A stretch of DNA of 64,000 bases, taken from contig JBMFWA010000005.1 in NCBI GenBank assembly GCA_049965715.1, positions 1 through 64,000 of the forward strand, written 5' to 3'. Origin of the DNA: JAKAFX01 sp049965715 (GTDB taxonomy: Archaea > Thermoplasmatota > Thermoplasmata > Thermoplasmatales > Thermoplasmataceae). The notes under the pieces are model-generated. The model saw only the letters and a program-made list of their open reading frames with translations. It had not been told where the DNA came from and did not search any database. A program made the translations under genes and the position numbers. The stretch's first letter is position 1. Each line of letters begins with the position of its first letter. Positions 22,556-31,600 of the stretch are shown in pieces.

Positions 22556-23486
22556 CCTCTTTCCTCCAGTATGGTTCCCTTTCCTTTGCCGCCTTTCCAA
22601 ATATGTCTTTCAGTCGCGATCTAGAATTTTCTGAGCGTATCTCATGCAATATGTTGACATAATTGTCGCTGCGCATAAGGCATGGTTTAAGCTCTCCTGT
22701 AGACGTGAGCCTGAGCCTGGTGCAGTTGTTGCAGAAATCATAGTTGAACATTGGTTCAACAAATTCCACCGACACCTCTTCACCGTTGTTGATTATTGTG
22801 TATCTCTTCCTGTTATGGAGATCATTGCGATCCATTGATATTGCCCTCCCCGAAATCTCCCTTTCTATTGGGGCAAGATCATAATGATATTTCTGGTAAT
22901 CAGGGGACTGAAGATTTTCCCTTGTGGTTTCATACTCAATCAGCTGCAGAATGAGGCCGTTTTCTGAGGCGAAATCAATCATCCTGGGTATCAGATCAAC
23001 GTTGATGCCATTGAGGACGACAAAATTAACCTTTATTGGAGCAAGTCCCGCTTCCCTTGCTGCTGCAATTCCGTCTTTTACCTTGTCCAGCGCATCAACT
23101 CCAGTTATAAACTTGAATCCTTCCCTGTCAATTGAATGCATGGAGATGTTGATTCTGTTCAGTCCTGCGTTCCTGAGATCTGATGCCTTTTTTTTGAGAA
23201 GGACTCCGTTTGTTGTCATAGATATGTCTCCAGATATGTGCTTCCTGGTGCGCGCGACTATATCGACTATATCATTGCGCATCAGTGGCTCACCACCCGT
23301 GAACTTAATTTTGTTGATGCCCAGATCTCTGGCTATTTCCACAACTCTTTCTATCTCTTCTGCCTTCATCTCCGACGAGTTGACCGGTGTGCCCTCCATG
23401 TGACAGAAAAAGCACGAAAAGTTGCAGGTTGTATTCACCTGTATCCTCATGCTCTTGACCGGGCGGCCAAAATCGTCAACAAGCAT
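22521..23486 (-). CDS. moaA: GTP 3',8-cyclase MoaA (radical SAM)
   Basis: A 321-residue radical SAM enzyme. The SAM cluster motif is CNFSCFFC (Cys21, Cys25, Cys28), followed by IKFTGGEPLMRND (the GGEP motif) and ISMTTNGVLL. The second, C-terminal 4Fe-4S cluster that binds GTP is in FCNNCTRLRLTSTGELKPCL. MoaA performs the first step of molybdenum cofactor synthesis, together with MoaC encoded nearby on the other strand. The C-terminal GG dipeptide that is conserved in many MoaA proteins is not seen; the protein ends VVESEVLRQI. It heads the operon moaA-moaD-moeB-mobA. Confidence 0.92.
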   Translation of the reverse strand: MLVDDFGRPVKSMRIQVNTTCNFSCFFCHMEGTPVNSSEMKAEEIERVVEIARDLGINKIKFTGGEPLMRNDIVDIVARTRKHISGDISMTTNGVLLKKKASDLRNAGLNRINISMHSIDREGFKFITGVDALDKVKDGIAAAREAGLAPIKVNFVVLNGINVDLIPRMIDFASENGLILQLIEYETTRENLQSPDYQKYHYDLAPIEREISGRAISMDRNDLHNRKRYTIINNGEEVSVEFVEPMFNYDFCNNCTRLRLTSTGELKPCLMRSDNYVNILHEIRSENSRSRLKDIFGKAAKEREPYWRKEDVVESEVLRQI

Positions 23487-23965
23487 AATGGTTCTTATGC
23501 ATTCCTGATATCAAAACTTTCCGTTATAGTTGGAACTGTTTTGGTTCGATCGCACATTCGTTGATACATACTTAACGCGCAACTTTTGCCTCTTCCAGAA
23601 TTTTGCACGAGGCATACAGGAGATTGCCTGTTTTGCCGTCAGCACGTCCTGTTGTGCCCGTTTTAACCTGTGCGAGCCGGAATTACGATTTCAAGGAAGT
23701 TAGTATGAAAGCGCGTGAAATGCTTATTCTCTCTCCGAATGCAACCCAGAGTTCGCATGCAGACAGAAATGTAAAAGGCCTGGGATGCATATTTGCTTCA
23801 TGCGTGCCTGCATCATTAAGGAAAGAAGGACCTGCATGAAGCTCCCTGAGAGAGCTGGGAGAGGAGATCTCATTTGGAATCTATGAAACCAGGCTGCAGA
23901 TTTTGGCATTGATAACTTTCAAATCATAAAAACTTGCATTCATAAAAAACTGGGGTACCGTATTG
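23487..23965. other. 479-base stretch without a convincing gene
   Basis: It separates the start of moaA from the stop of moaE (both on the minus strand). Short open frames exist on both strands but have no start context, no recognisable product and unnatural composition. A weak CTCCC/GGGAG pairing lies near 23842-23861. The moaA promoter should be within the first 100 bases. Nothing else is seen. Confidence 0.5.
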
Positions 23966-24394
23966 TTACTCACTGCCCTCGATCCTTTCTGACCTCCATT
24001 GTTCGGAATCTTTAAAAATATCCTTTTTCCATATCGGGACTTCACTTTTTATTCTGTCAATTATGTATCTGTTTCCCTCGAACGCTTCTGACCTGTGTTC
24101 AGATGAGGCGATCACAACGACAGATGTTTCACCCACATTCACCCGGCCCATTCTGTGTATCACTATTGCGTCATTCAACCTGTATTTATCAATCGAATCG
24201 GAAAGGATTCTTTCCATCTGTTTCAGCGCCATGGACTCGTGGACCTCATAATACAGTGCCAGCAGATCTTTTCCGTCCTCTATTGGTCTCACAACACCGG
24301 AGAAAGTAACAATGGCTCCTGAAACCGATCTCTCAAGCTTCTTCAGCCATTCGTAGAGCAGTATCTGATCCTTCACGATTATGGCTGTCTTCAT
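23966..24394 (-). CDS. moaE: MoaE, molybdopterin synthase large subunit
   Basis: A 142-residue protein. The N-terminal GAIVTFSGVVRPIEDGKDLLALYYEVHES segment spans the FxGxVR motif, followed by the YEAYEPMA-like element YYEVHESMALKQM. IVIHRMGRVNVGETSVVVIASSEHRSEAF is the conserved central block with the HRxGxVxVGE motif, and the catalytic Lys is in VPIWKKDIF. MoaE receives sulfur from two MoaD thiocarboxylates to convert cyclic PMP to molybdopterin. It is transcribed alone, divergent from the following ABC transporter genes by 67 bases. Confidence 0.9.
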   Translation of the reverse strand: MKTAIIVKDQILLYEWLKKLERSVSGAIVTFSGVVRPIEDGKDLLALYYEVHESMALKQMERILSDSIDKYRLNDAIVIHRMGRVNVGETSVVVIASSEHRSEAFEGNRYIIDRIKSEVPIWKKDIFKDSEQWRSERIEGSE

Positions 24395-24461
24395 CTTAAG
24401 TTCCCGGCATTCTGTGCCATCAGAACACCAGACATGTTATTTTAAAGAAATATAATAAGTA

Positions 24462-25253
24462 ATGGCAGAATCCCGGAAAGGGTGGTCACTTGGAACAACG
24501 ATTGAGGTCGTGGACCTCGAATTTACATATGAAAATGGCTTCAGGGTTTTTGCCGACATAAACCTTCAGGCAGAAAGTGGCAAGTTCGTTGCCCTGGTTG
24601 GACCATCCGGTGTAGGAAAGTCCACACTTCTGAGGCTCATTGGAGGTTTTCTCAAATCAACGGGAGGTGAAGTTAGGCTTCAGGGAAGGAGAATTGCCCG
24701 ACCCACTCCCAAGGTTGTCATAGTTCACCAGTCCATAGTCACCTTTCCATGGATGACCGCTCTGGAAAACGTGATGATCTCGCTGAAACCGAAACGGCTC
24801 AGCAAGGATGAATCTATAGAGATAGCAAAAAATGCACTTGAAACTGTTGGACTTCAGGGTTTCGAGGACCTTTATCCCAAGGAGATGAGTGGTGGTATGC
24901 GACAGAGAGTGGCTGTTGCCCGCGCTCTGGCAGCCAATCCACTTGTGCTTTTGATGGATGAGCCCTTCGCACACCTTGATGAGCTGACCGCGGAGGGTCT
25001 CAGGCAGGATATCTACAACATTCTGTTCAGCCCTGATACACCGCTTAAATCTGTGATAATGGTCTCTCACAACCTCACAGAGGTGCTGGAACTGGCGGAT
25101 GTAATATACGTGATAAACGGGTCACCTGCCACCGTCGTTGCTAGAGTTGATGTACAGCTCCCAAGACCGAGAAACCCCAGGGATCCGGAGTTTGACAAAT
25201 ACCTTGATCGGCTGTACGGACTCCTCACTCCAGGCAAGGTGAAACGGAATTGA
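24462..25253 (+). CDS. NitT/TauT-family ABC transporter ATP-binding protein
   Basis: A 263-residue ATPase of the nitrate/sulfonate/taurine importer group. Walker A GPSGVGKST is at 47-55, the Q-loop is IVHQSIVTFPWMT (residues 87-99; the phrase FPW is typical of SsuB/TauB/NrtD), the signature MSGGMRQR is at 142-149, Walker B LVLLMDEP at 161-168, and the switch His in VSHNLTEVLELAD. The C-terminus is short, without the regulatory domain many relatives carry. It forms an importer with the double permease encoded next (4-base overlap). No periplasmic or lipoprotein binding protein is encoded nearby, so the substrate is unknown. Its location beside molybdenum cofactor genes hints at an oxyanion, which is inference. 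Confidence 0.88.
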   Translation: MAESRKGWSLGTTIEVVDLEFTYENGFRVFADINLQAESGKFVALVGPSGVGKSTLLRLIGGFLKSTGGEVRLQGRRIARPTPKVVIVHQSIVTFPWMTALENVMISLKPKRLSKDESIEIAKNALETVGLQGFEDLYPKEMSGGMRQRVAVARALAANPLVLLMDEPFAHLDELTAEGLRQDIYNILFSPDTPLKSVIMVSHNLTEVLELADVIYVINGSPATVVARVDVQLPRPRNPRDPEFDKYLDRLYGLLTPGKVKRN

Positions 25254-26875
25254 CAGGGTTCCTGATTCTTGTCCTTGCTGTACTGGCAACAGCGGTCAGG
25301 GTACTGGGTTTGATACTTCTGTCGATAGTAACCGGGTGGTTCCTCGCATATGAGACGATCAGCAACAAGAAATTTGAGAATATTTTCATAGCGTCAATTG
25401 AAGTTTTCGAATCGGTGCCTGTGATTGCATTCTTTCCCATTGTCCTGATACTTTTCGTGGTCGGCATTGGCGGATCGCTTGGTGTAGAGCTTGCAGTTGA
25501 TTTTCTCGTTTTCACAGCTGTGGTCTGGAACATATGGATGGGGGAATATCAGGCATTCAAGACCGTGCCAAGAGAAATGGTCGAGGTTACAGAAAATTTC
25601 AGGTTCACGTTCTTCGAAAGGCTGAGATATCTCTATATCCCTTTCTCTGTGCCCAGAATTGCTGCAAACATATTTCCAAGCGTGGCCGACGGATTCTTCT
25701 ATATCACTGTCAGTGAAGTGTTTGTCATTGGGGCTCATACTTTTCAGGTTTTTGGGATAGGGTTGTACCTGAATCGGTTTGTCCTGGCCGGACAGTGGAA
25801 CCAGGTTACAACAATACTGCTGATTCTCGCAGTGGTGATTGTCATAATCGTGGTGCTTATGAGGGAATTCAGCAGGTATGCGGTATCGAAATTTACCATT
25901 GACACTGACATGCCCATCGTCAGGAGAGGAAGACTGAATATTCGTGAATCTCTCAGAAGTTCTGCTGTTGCAAGTGTCAACCCTCTCAACAAACTTGCAA
26001 AATATAACAGGGTCCGCAGGGTGAGCAGGAGAATTCAGCAGGATACCTATTATGAGGAAAGGAATGAAAAAAAACATGGATATATCCTGGGAATTATCGG
26101 CTTACTCATACTGGCCCTCCTGGTTTATGGTATTTACAGAATAGTGTCAGGCGTTTCCTTTTCAGAATGGGTTTATCTTTTCTCCATTACTCCGAGACTC
26201 CTATTTGACCTGCTTCTGGACTATGCCAGGGTAGCAGTCATAGTCGCTGTTTCCTTCGTCTTTTCTATTTTTGTTGGATATTATCTTGCTGTTAACAGGA
26301 AAGCCGAAGCAGCGGGAATACCGTTGATTGAAAGCATCAGTGCGTATCCTGTACCGACTTATTTTCCATTTATATTCCTTGCGGCTTCACCATTTGTGCT
26401 TTCCGTTTTCGGTGGCCTTTCAAATGAGGTGTTTGTGCTGTTCCTTGGTTTTATGAGCACTTTCTATTACGTTTTTTACAGCTTCTGGATGGGTGTCAAG
26501 GCCATGCCGTCAGAATACACTGAGCTGATGAAAAATCTCAATCTGACATTCTTTCAGAAGATGAAACTGATCATAATGCCATCCACATTTCCTTACCTGA
26601 TCAGTGGAATCTCTTCCACCATAAACAGTGCCTGGGGTGGCCTCATGATTGGGGAATTCTGGCCATCGATTATTGGTGATAAAACACTGAGCGTATCAAA
26701 CGGGCTTATGAAGGTCATAGACGTTGCAACGAACACTGGAAACATTGACGTTGCAGCATGGGGATCGTTTCTGTTTGGAATAATAGTAGCGGTCTATTCC
26801 ATTCTCTTCACCAGGCGTATGATGGATCTTGCAAGAACAAAATATGTTGCTGAAGAGGGAATATACGCTGCGTGA
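25250..26875 (+). CDS. fused two-domain NitT/TauT-type ABC permease
   Basis: A 541-residue protein consisting of two BPD-type permease domains in tandem. In the first half, the ATPase-contacting EAA-like loop lies in MVEVTENFRFTFFERLRYLY (near residue 105). In the second half, the same loop is YTELMKNLNLTFFQKMKLII (near residue 425); each is followed by the typical PxxxPxxxxxI segment (VPRIAANIFPSVAD; TFPYLISGISSTIN). A charged linker of about 90 residues (near 215-300) with many Arg separates the halves. One polypeptide can replace the usual homodimer or heterodimer. The start is TTG, overlapping the ATPase stop as TTGA. It is an integral membrane protein. Confidence 0.85.
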   Translation: MTGFLILVLAVLATAVRVLGLILLSIVTGWFLAYETISNKKFENIFIASIEVFESVPVIAFFPIVLILFVVGIGGSLGVELAVDFLVFTAVVWNIWMGEYQAFKTVPREMVEVTENFRFTFFERLRYLYIPFSVPRIAANIFPSVADGFFYITVSEVFVIGAHTFQVFGIGLYLNRFVLAGQWNQVTTILLILAVVIVIIVVLMREFSRYAVSKFTIDTDMPIVRRGRLNIRESLRSSAVASVNPLNKLAKYNRVRRVSRRIQQDTYYEERNEKKHGYILGIIGLLILALLVYGIYRIVSGVSFSEWVYLFSITPRLLFDLLLDYARVAVIVAVSFVFSIFVGYYLAVNRKAEAAGIPLIESISAYPVPTYFPFIFLAASPFVLSVFGGLSNEVFVLFLGFMSTFYYVFYSFWMGVKAMPSEYTELMKNLNLTFFQKMKLIIMPSTFPYLISGISSTINSAWGGLMIGEFWPSIIGDKTLSVSNGLMKVIDVATNTGNIDVAAWGSFLFGIIVAVYSILFTRRMMDLARTKYVAEEGIYAA

Positions 26876-26961
26876 TAATGACTGTTCATGCAGCCTCAAC
26901 AATCTCAAAAACGCATAAACCGCTTATTCAGCCATTCTTCATCCGGCTCGTGGAAACGGGA

Positions 26962-27444
26962 TCAGGATGGCGAGGATACTTTCATTACCTCAAACCCTTC
27001 ATCAGTCTTTTTAAGAAGACCGGAATAGAGTCCCCATTCTATGAGTGTTATCTCCAAATCTCTGTTACCAGATGGCGTATTGTATGTCTGTATGCCATTT
27101 TCCTCCAGACTCGTCGATAGATCCTCCACCTTAAAACTGCCTAGTTTCAGGGCAGAATAGAATGGTTCAACATTGTCCAGGGAGTTTGCAAGTATCACCC
27201 TTCTCTTCTTTGGACTTGATCCGATATATTCCTTGCCCTTCTGAGTTATCGAAATATCGCCATCTGTAACATTGACAAACCCGAGTGTTGATGCTGTATA
27301 AACTATGGGTAACAGATCATCGAGATCAACTTCCATTTCCTTTTCCAGCTCAAACAGATCAGTCTTGTCTTTGAATATAAAATTCAATACATACAGAAGA
27401 CCTACAAGATCTGCTATTCTGGCATTGGGTTCAATACTTTCCAT
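26962..27444 (-). CDS. stand-alone AAA-associated (C-terminal ABC ATPase regulatory) domain protein
   Basis: About 160 residues starting MESIEPNARIADLVGLLYVL. The sequence follows the AAA-associated C-terminal domain that is usually fused to NitT/TauT-type ATPases: ARIADLVGLL, then TDLFELEKEMEVDLDDLLPIVYTASTLGFVNV, then DGDISITQKGKEYIGSSPKKR, with a winged-helix-like second half. Here it is a separate gene, facing the end of a two-gene importer whose ATPase lacks this domain. The frame opens at 27465, but a TAAATAAAAA box (minus strand, about 27469-27478) is 25 bases before ATG 27444. A regulator that docks onto the neighbouring ATPase is the natural inference. A DNA-binding role is the alternative. 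Confidence 0.7.
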   Translation of the reverse strand: MESIEPNARIADLVGLLYVLNFIFKDKTDLFELEKEMEVDLDDLLPIVYTASTLGFVNVTDGDISITQKGKEYIGSSPKKRRVILANSLDNVEPFYSALKLGSFKVEDLSTSLEENGIQTYNTPSGNRDLEITLIEWGLYSGLLKKTDEGFEVMKVSSPS

Positions 27445-27597
27445 CTTCTTATTTATGTATTGCATTCTTTTTATTTAGACTTTCTTACACATCCATGCTC
27501 ACATTGGAACATTAGCGCGTGAATATGTTGAATTCCAGAAATAATCTTCCGGAGATTGAACTAAAAACTATTCTATGATAGAGCCCTCATGGGTCTG

Positions 27598-29118
27598 ATG
27601 ATCGAGATAGATGGAAATTCACTGGCTGTTGAGTCCGTATTGAAGGTCGCAATGAATTTTGAGGAAGTAAGAATCTCCCCCACGGCACTGCCCGTTATTG
27701 AGAAGTCCAGACGGGTCGTGGAAAATGCACTTGCCTCCGGTAAAGGGGTGTATGGTGTGAACACCGGTTTTGGAAGTCTCCTCAACGTGAGAATAGATGA
27801 AAAGGAGGCCGTGGCGCTTCAGGAGAATCTCATCAGAAGTCACTCAGCAGGGATCGGTGATCCATTGAGCGAGGAGTTTGTGAGGGCGATAATGCTTGTG
27901 AGAGCCAATAGCCTCATAAGGGGATTTTCAGGAGTGAGGAAGGAGCTGGTAGACAAGATTGTTGAATCACTCAACAAGAGATTCTACCCTTACGTGCCTG
28001 AATATGGGTCAGTTGGAGCAAGCGGCGATCTGGCCCCCCTTGCACATATTGCACTTGCTCTAATGGGTGAGGGTTATTGCATATCTGAAGGTAGAAAAAC
28101 AATGTCCTCTGAGGAACTTGCAAAGAATCATATGGCTCCCCTCCGTCTTAAGGAAAAAGAGGGTGTTTCCTTCATAAACGGAACCTCCGCAATCGCAGGA
28201 ATACTTTCCGTTGAGATTGCAAAATCCTATAATATATTGGAAAATGCCATGGCATCTGCGTCCATATCGATGGAGGCACTGAGGGGCACCATTCTTGCAT
28301 TTGATCCTGTTGCTGTTGCAGCGAGAAAACAGAAGGGTCAGTCAACTGTCGCTTCGATTATCCGGAAACTCCTCGAGGGGAGCAGAAACATAGAAAAGTC
28401 ATCGCTGGAAAAGGTTCAGGATGCATACTCCCTCAGGTGCATCCCCCAGGTCTATGGAGCTGTGCTGGATACTTTGAATTACGCAGCTGGAGTTCTTACT
28501 GATGAGATCAATTCCACCACGGACAATCCGCTTGTTTGTGATGACAGGATAATTTCCACAGGAAATTTCCACGGGGAGCCTGTTGCGTTCATTGCCGATT
28601 TCCTGGCCATTGCACTTACTGATCTGGGGAACATGATAGAAAGGAGGATTGCAAGACTGACAGACAGCAGTCTGAGCGGCCTTCCTGCCTTCCTGACGAG
28701 GAATTCGGGCCTTAATTCCGGTCTCATGATCGTTCAGTATACGGCTGCAGCACTTTGCAATATCAACAAGGTGCTGGCACATCCAGCATCCAGCGATTCT
28801 ATTCCAACCTCTGCAAACCAGGAGGATCACGTCAGCATGGGCATGAATTCTGCCCTCAAACTTTCAAAAGTCGTTGAGAACCTCGAGAGAATTGTGGCCA
28901 TGGAATATCTCGTTGCAAATCAGGGGTTATATTTCATTGATCAGGAGGTATCTCCCTTCGTGGAATCGATCGTTTCCGAACTCAGGAATGTTGTCAGTGA
29001 ATTCAGAACTGACAGATCGCCCAATCCGGATGTGGAAAATATCATCAACCTTATGAGATCGCCTGAATTTAGGAATAAACTTAAGAATTGGGGATCATAT
29101 CTGGTTCCCTGGCTTTGA
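27598..29118 (+). CDS. hutH: histidine ammonia-lyase
   Basis: A 506-residue aromatic ammonia-lyase of standard length. The self-cyclising MIO triad Ala-Ser-Gly lies in GSVGASGDLAPLAHIALAL (Ala141-Ser142-Gly143 from this start). Other active-site elements are YGVNTGFGSL near residue 50 with the catalytic Tyr, FINGTSA (near 190), and NPLVCDDRIISTGNFHGEPVAF near 315. The motif SSDSIPTSANQEDHVSMG is typical of HAL rather than PAL/TAL. It deaminates histidine to urocanate. No urocanase or other hut gene is adjacent, so further degradation must be encoded elsewhere. An ATG three codons upstream (27589) is also possible; an AT-rich CTAAAAACTA around 27561-27570 supports either. ThrRS follows twelve bases after the stop. 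Confidence 0.92.
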   Translation: MIEIDGNSLAVESVLKVAMNFEEVRISPTALPVIEKSRRVVENALASGKGVYGVNTGFGSLLNVRIDEKEAVALQENLIRSHSAGIGDPLSEEFVRAIMLVRANSLIRGFSGVRKELVDKIVESLNKRFYPYVPEYGSVGASGDLAPLAHIALALMGEGYCISEGRKTMSSEELAKNHMAPLRLKEKEGVSFINGTSAIAGILSVEIAKSYNILENAMASASISMEALRGTILAFDPVAVAARKQKGQSTVASIIRKLLEGSRNIEKSSLEKVQDAYSLRCIPQVYGAVLDTLNYAAGVLTDEINSTTDNPLVCDDRIISTGNFHGEPVAFIADFLAIALTDLGNMIERRIARLTDSSLSGLPAFLTRNSGLNSGLMIVQYTAAALCNINKVLAHPASSDSIPTSANQEDHVSMGMNSALKLSKVVENLERIVAMEYLVANQGLYFIDQEVSPFVESIVSELRNVVSEFRTDRSPNPDVENIINLMRSPEFRNKLKNWGSYLVPWL

Positions 29119-29129
29119 GGTAATTGATA

Positions 29130-31148
29130 ATGGTAAAAGAAGAAAATTTAATAATTGCAGCGAAAGGAAAATCCCTGCTGGAATCAGTACCAGAAAAGAT
29201 CAGGCCTAGAGTGGTTGCTGCGGAAGTGGATGGAAAAGTCGTCGATCTTTCAACAGTCGCCTCTGATGGCCCCATCCGGTTCAAACCCGTATACATCGAC
29301 TCGCCTCATGGTCTTGAGATATTGAGACATTCTGCGGCTCATCTTCTGGCACAGGCCGTGACTGAACTTTATCCCAGTGCCAGACCGAATGCCGGTCCTC
29401 CGACGGAAGACGGATTTTATTACGATATACAGATGGAACCGATCAGTTCCGATGAACTGGCTGCCATTGAGAAGAGAATGCTGGAGATTGTGAAGAGAGA
29501 TCTGCCCATAGAGAGGCTTGTACTTCCCAGGAAGGAACTCGAAGAACTTTTCGGCGGGAATATTTTTAAGCTGGACAAGATCAGATCCAAGGTCGCAGAG
29601 GATGGAAGCTCAACCGCATACAGGCAGGGCGGGTTCGTCGACTTCTGTACAGGCCCCCATGTTCCGTCCACCGGTTATATCAAGGCCATAAAGCTTCTTT
29701 CAACCGCGAGCACGCACTATCTGGGTGACGAAAACAGGGAGAAGATGGTGAGGATTTACGGAACTGCTTTTCCAGACGAGAAGTCTCTGAAAAACTACCT
29801 GAACATGAGAGAGGAGGCTCTTAAGAGAGATCACAGAAAGATCGGCCAGGAAATGGATCTATTTGTGTTCAATTCCGAGAGAGGCCCCGGTTTTCCATTC
29901 TACACCCCCAATGGACAGATCATCAGGAACGAACTGATCTCCTTCATGAGAAGAATAAACGAGAAATACGGCTGGGTTGAGGTATGGACTCCACATATCT
30001 ACAAAGATACGATATGGAAGCAGTCCGGCCATTATGCAAAATACAAAGCCAATATGTATACCTTCACTCTTCCCGACGGAGACAGTTATGGAGTAAAACC
30101 CATGAACTGCCCCGGCCACATCACCATTTTCGAACGCAGTCTCTACAGTTACAGAGATCTTCCTGTAAGGTACTTCGAGGCTGGAACCGTCTACAGGTAT
30201 GAGAAATCCGGCGAGGTTGGAGGACTGACCAGACCGAGGGCGTTTACCATAGACGATGGTCATGGCTTCATGCGAATCGACCAGATAGTTGGAGAGATTG
30301 AGCAGGTACTTGCAATGGTCAAGGAAGTTTTCCAGACCGTGTTTTCGAATCCGGTTATCACCTATGATCTGAGCGTTATCGACAAGGAAAATTACCAGAA
30401 CTACCTCATATCATATGTGTGCAGGGATTGCGGCACTGTCACGGACATGAGGAAAGCCGCATCAGACAGTGATCTTGTCTGCCCGAATTGCGGTTCAAAG
30501 TCGCTGGACCCTGATTTTTCAAGATGGGATCAGGCAACGGATGCATTGAGGGAGGCACTGAAGAGGAATGGAATATCCTATGAGGAATTCCCCGGAGAGG
30601 CAGCATTCTACGGACCGAAGATTGATGTTCATGTGAAGGACGCCATCGGGAGAAACTGGCAGCTTTCAACTATCCAGATCGATTTCTTTATGCCTGCAAA
30701 TTTCGGACTGAACTATATCAACAGTTCAGGAAAGAAGGAGACCCCGGTTATGCTTCACAGGGCGATATATGGCAGCTACGAAAGGTTCATGGTTATACTT
30801 CTTGAAAGTTATGCTGGAAAACTTCCCACCTGGCTCGCGCCGCTCCAGTGCTACATTGTACCGGTGACCGAGGAATTTTCAGACTATGCGTATACTGTGA
30901 GGGATAAACTTCAGGCGTATGGGGTAAGGACGCAGGTTGACAATTCATCAGAAACCCTGAGCAAGAAGGTCAGGTCGATAAGACCGAAACGTCCAGCTTA
31001 TGTAGTCGTGGTGGGCAAAAACGAGGTTGACGGGAAGACCGTATCCGTCAGGAACAGGGCAGATAAGCAGAAGGAGTTTAACCTCGATGAATTTGTCAGT
31101 CTTATCAGGGAAGAAATCTCGGAGAAAAAAATATCCCAGATATTCTAG
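29130..31148 (+). CDS. thrS: threonyl-tRNA synthetase, bacterial-type, with a zinc-ribbon insertion
   Basis: About 672 residues. The N2 editing domain is bacterial-type, with HSAAHLLAQAV near residue 67 and FVDFCTGPHVPSTG near 170. Class II motifs follow: MNCPGHITIF (zinc Cys), VYRYEKSGEVGGLTRPRAF (motif 2), and PVMLHRAIYGSYERFMVIL (motif 3, zinc His). The catalytic domain carries an extra element: CRDC (Cys431, Cys434) and CPNC (Cys451, Cys454) form a zinc ribbon where E. coli-type enzymes have only a short loop before the WDQATDALREAL helix. The anticodon domain closes the protein. ATG 29130 has GAGGT 8 bases upstream, so I prefer it to the TTG at 29124. It charges tRNA-Thr and follows hutH closely, although the two have no functional link. 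Confidence 0.92.
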   Translation: MVKEENLIIAAKGKSLLESVPEKIRPRVVAAEVDGKVVDLSTVASDGPIRFKPVYIDSPHGLEILRHSAAHLLAQAVTELYPSARPNAGPPTEDGFYYDIQMEPISSDELAAIEKRMLEIVKRDLPIERLVLPRKELEELFGGNIFKLDKIRSKVAEDGSSTAYRQGGFVDFCTGPHVPSTGYIKAIKLLSTASTHYLGDENREKMVRIYGTAFPDEKSLKNYLNMREEALKRDHRKIGQEMDLFVFNSERGPGFPFYTPNGQIIRNELISFMRRINEKYGWVEVWTPHIYKDTIWKQSGHYAKYKANMYTFTLPDGDSYGVKPMNCPGHITIFERSLYSYRDLPVRYFEAGTVYRYEKSGEVGGLTRPRAFTIDDGHGFMRIDQIVGEIEQVLAMVKEVFQTVFSNPVITYDLSVIDKENYQNYLISYVCRDCGTVTDMRKAASDSDLVCPNCGSKSLDPDFSRWDQATDALREALKRNGISYEEFPGEAAFYGPKIDVHVKDAIGRNWQLSTIQIDFFMPANFGLNYINSSGKKETPVMLHRAIYGSYERFMVILLESYAGKLPTWLAPLQCYIVPVTEEFSDYAYTVRDKLQAYGVRTQVDNSSETLSKKVRSIRPKRPAYVVVVGKNEVDGKTVSVRNRADKQKEFNLDEFVSLIREEISEKKISQIF

Positions 31149-31210
31149 GGCGGAAGATTCTCATGCCCGGAAACATTTATACTGCTTTCAGCATTTGAAG
31201 ATACTGTGAA

Positions 31211-31558
31211 GTGTTTGACATGACTGAATGTGTGATGTATAACATGATTCTTGGAAATTATCATCCTTCAACAATATGTGTTGAGATGTCCAAGCTTGAG
31301 GATTCACTCACTGCTCTCTCTGAGATAATAGATTCGGAGTATATTGAGGATGAGATGCAGGAATTTATAGAAAAGTATGCACGAACTGAAGAGATCATGC
31401 CGGAAGACAAAACCGTGGGTTTCATTGTGGTTCACAGAGAGAAGAAAAACTTCGCAATCTCAATAAACAAGAACGATGATAAACTCGCAGAGAGGCTGAG
31501 AACCATTGCTCAGAAATTTGCGTCCAGGGGTTACAGGGTGGAAATTGATATAGCCTGA
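31211..31558 (+). CDS. small acidic protein of unknown function
   Basis: A 115-residue protein rich in Glu, Asp and Ile with no recognised motif. The N-terminal part reads TECVMYNMILGNYHPSTICVEM, followed by acidic helices (IIDSEYIEDEMQEFIEKYA) and a C-terminal alpha/beta stretch (VGFIVVHREKKNFAISIN and RGYRVEIDIA) that could form a small sheet. The frame opens with GTG at 31211 and has an ATG three codons later at 31220. CATTTATAC (31174-31182) is a TATA-like box about 30-40 bases upstream. It stands between thrS and tatA on the same strand. I cannot assign a family; the regular strand-helix pattern and the promoter argue that the gene is real. Confidence 0.6.
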   Translation: MFDMTECVMYNMILGNYHPSTICVEMSKLEDSLTALSEIIDSEYIEDEMQEFIEKYARTEEIMPEDKTVGFIVVHREKKNFAISINKNDDKLAERLRTIAQKFASRGYRVEIDIA

Positions 31559-31600
31559 CAGGAAAAAATGAATAATTTATACCAGTGGCTTTAAAATAAA

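Noticed and set aside
23603..23839. 78-codon frame in the gap between moaA and moaE
   Set aside because: No TATA or ribosome-binding context, no recognisable protein features, and composition unlike neighbouring genes.
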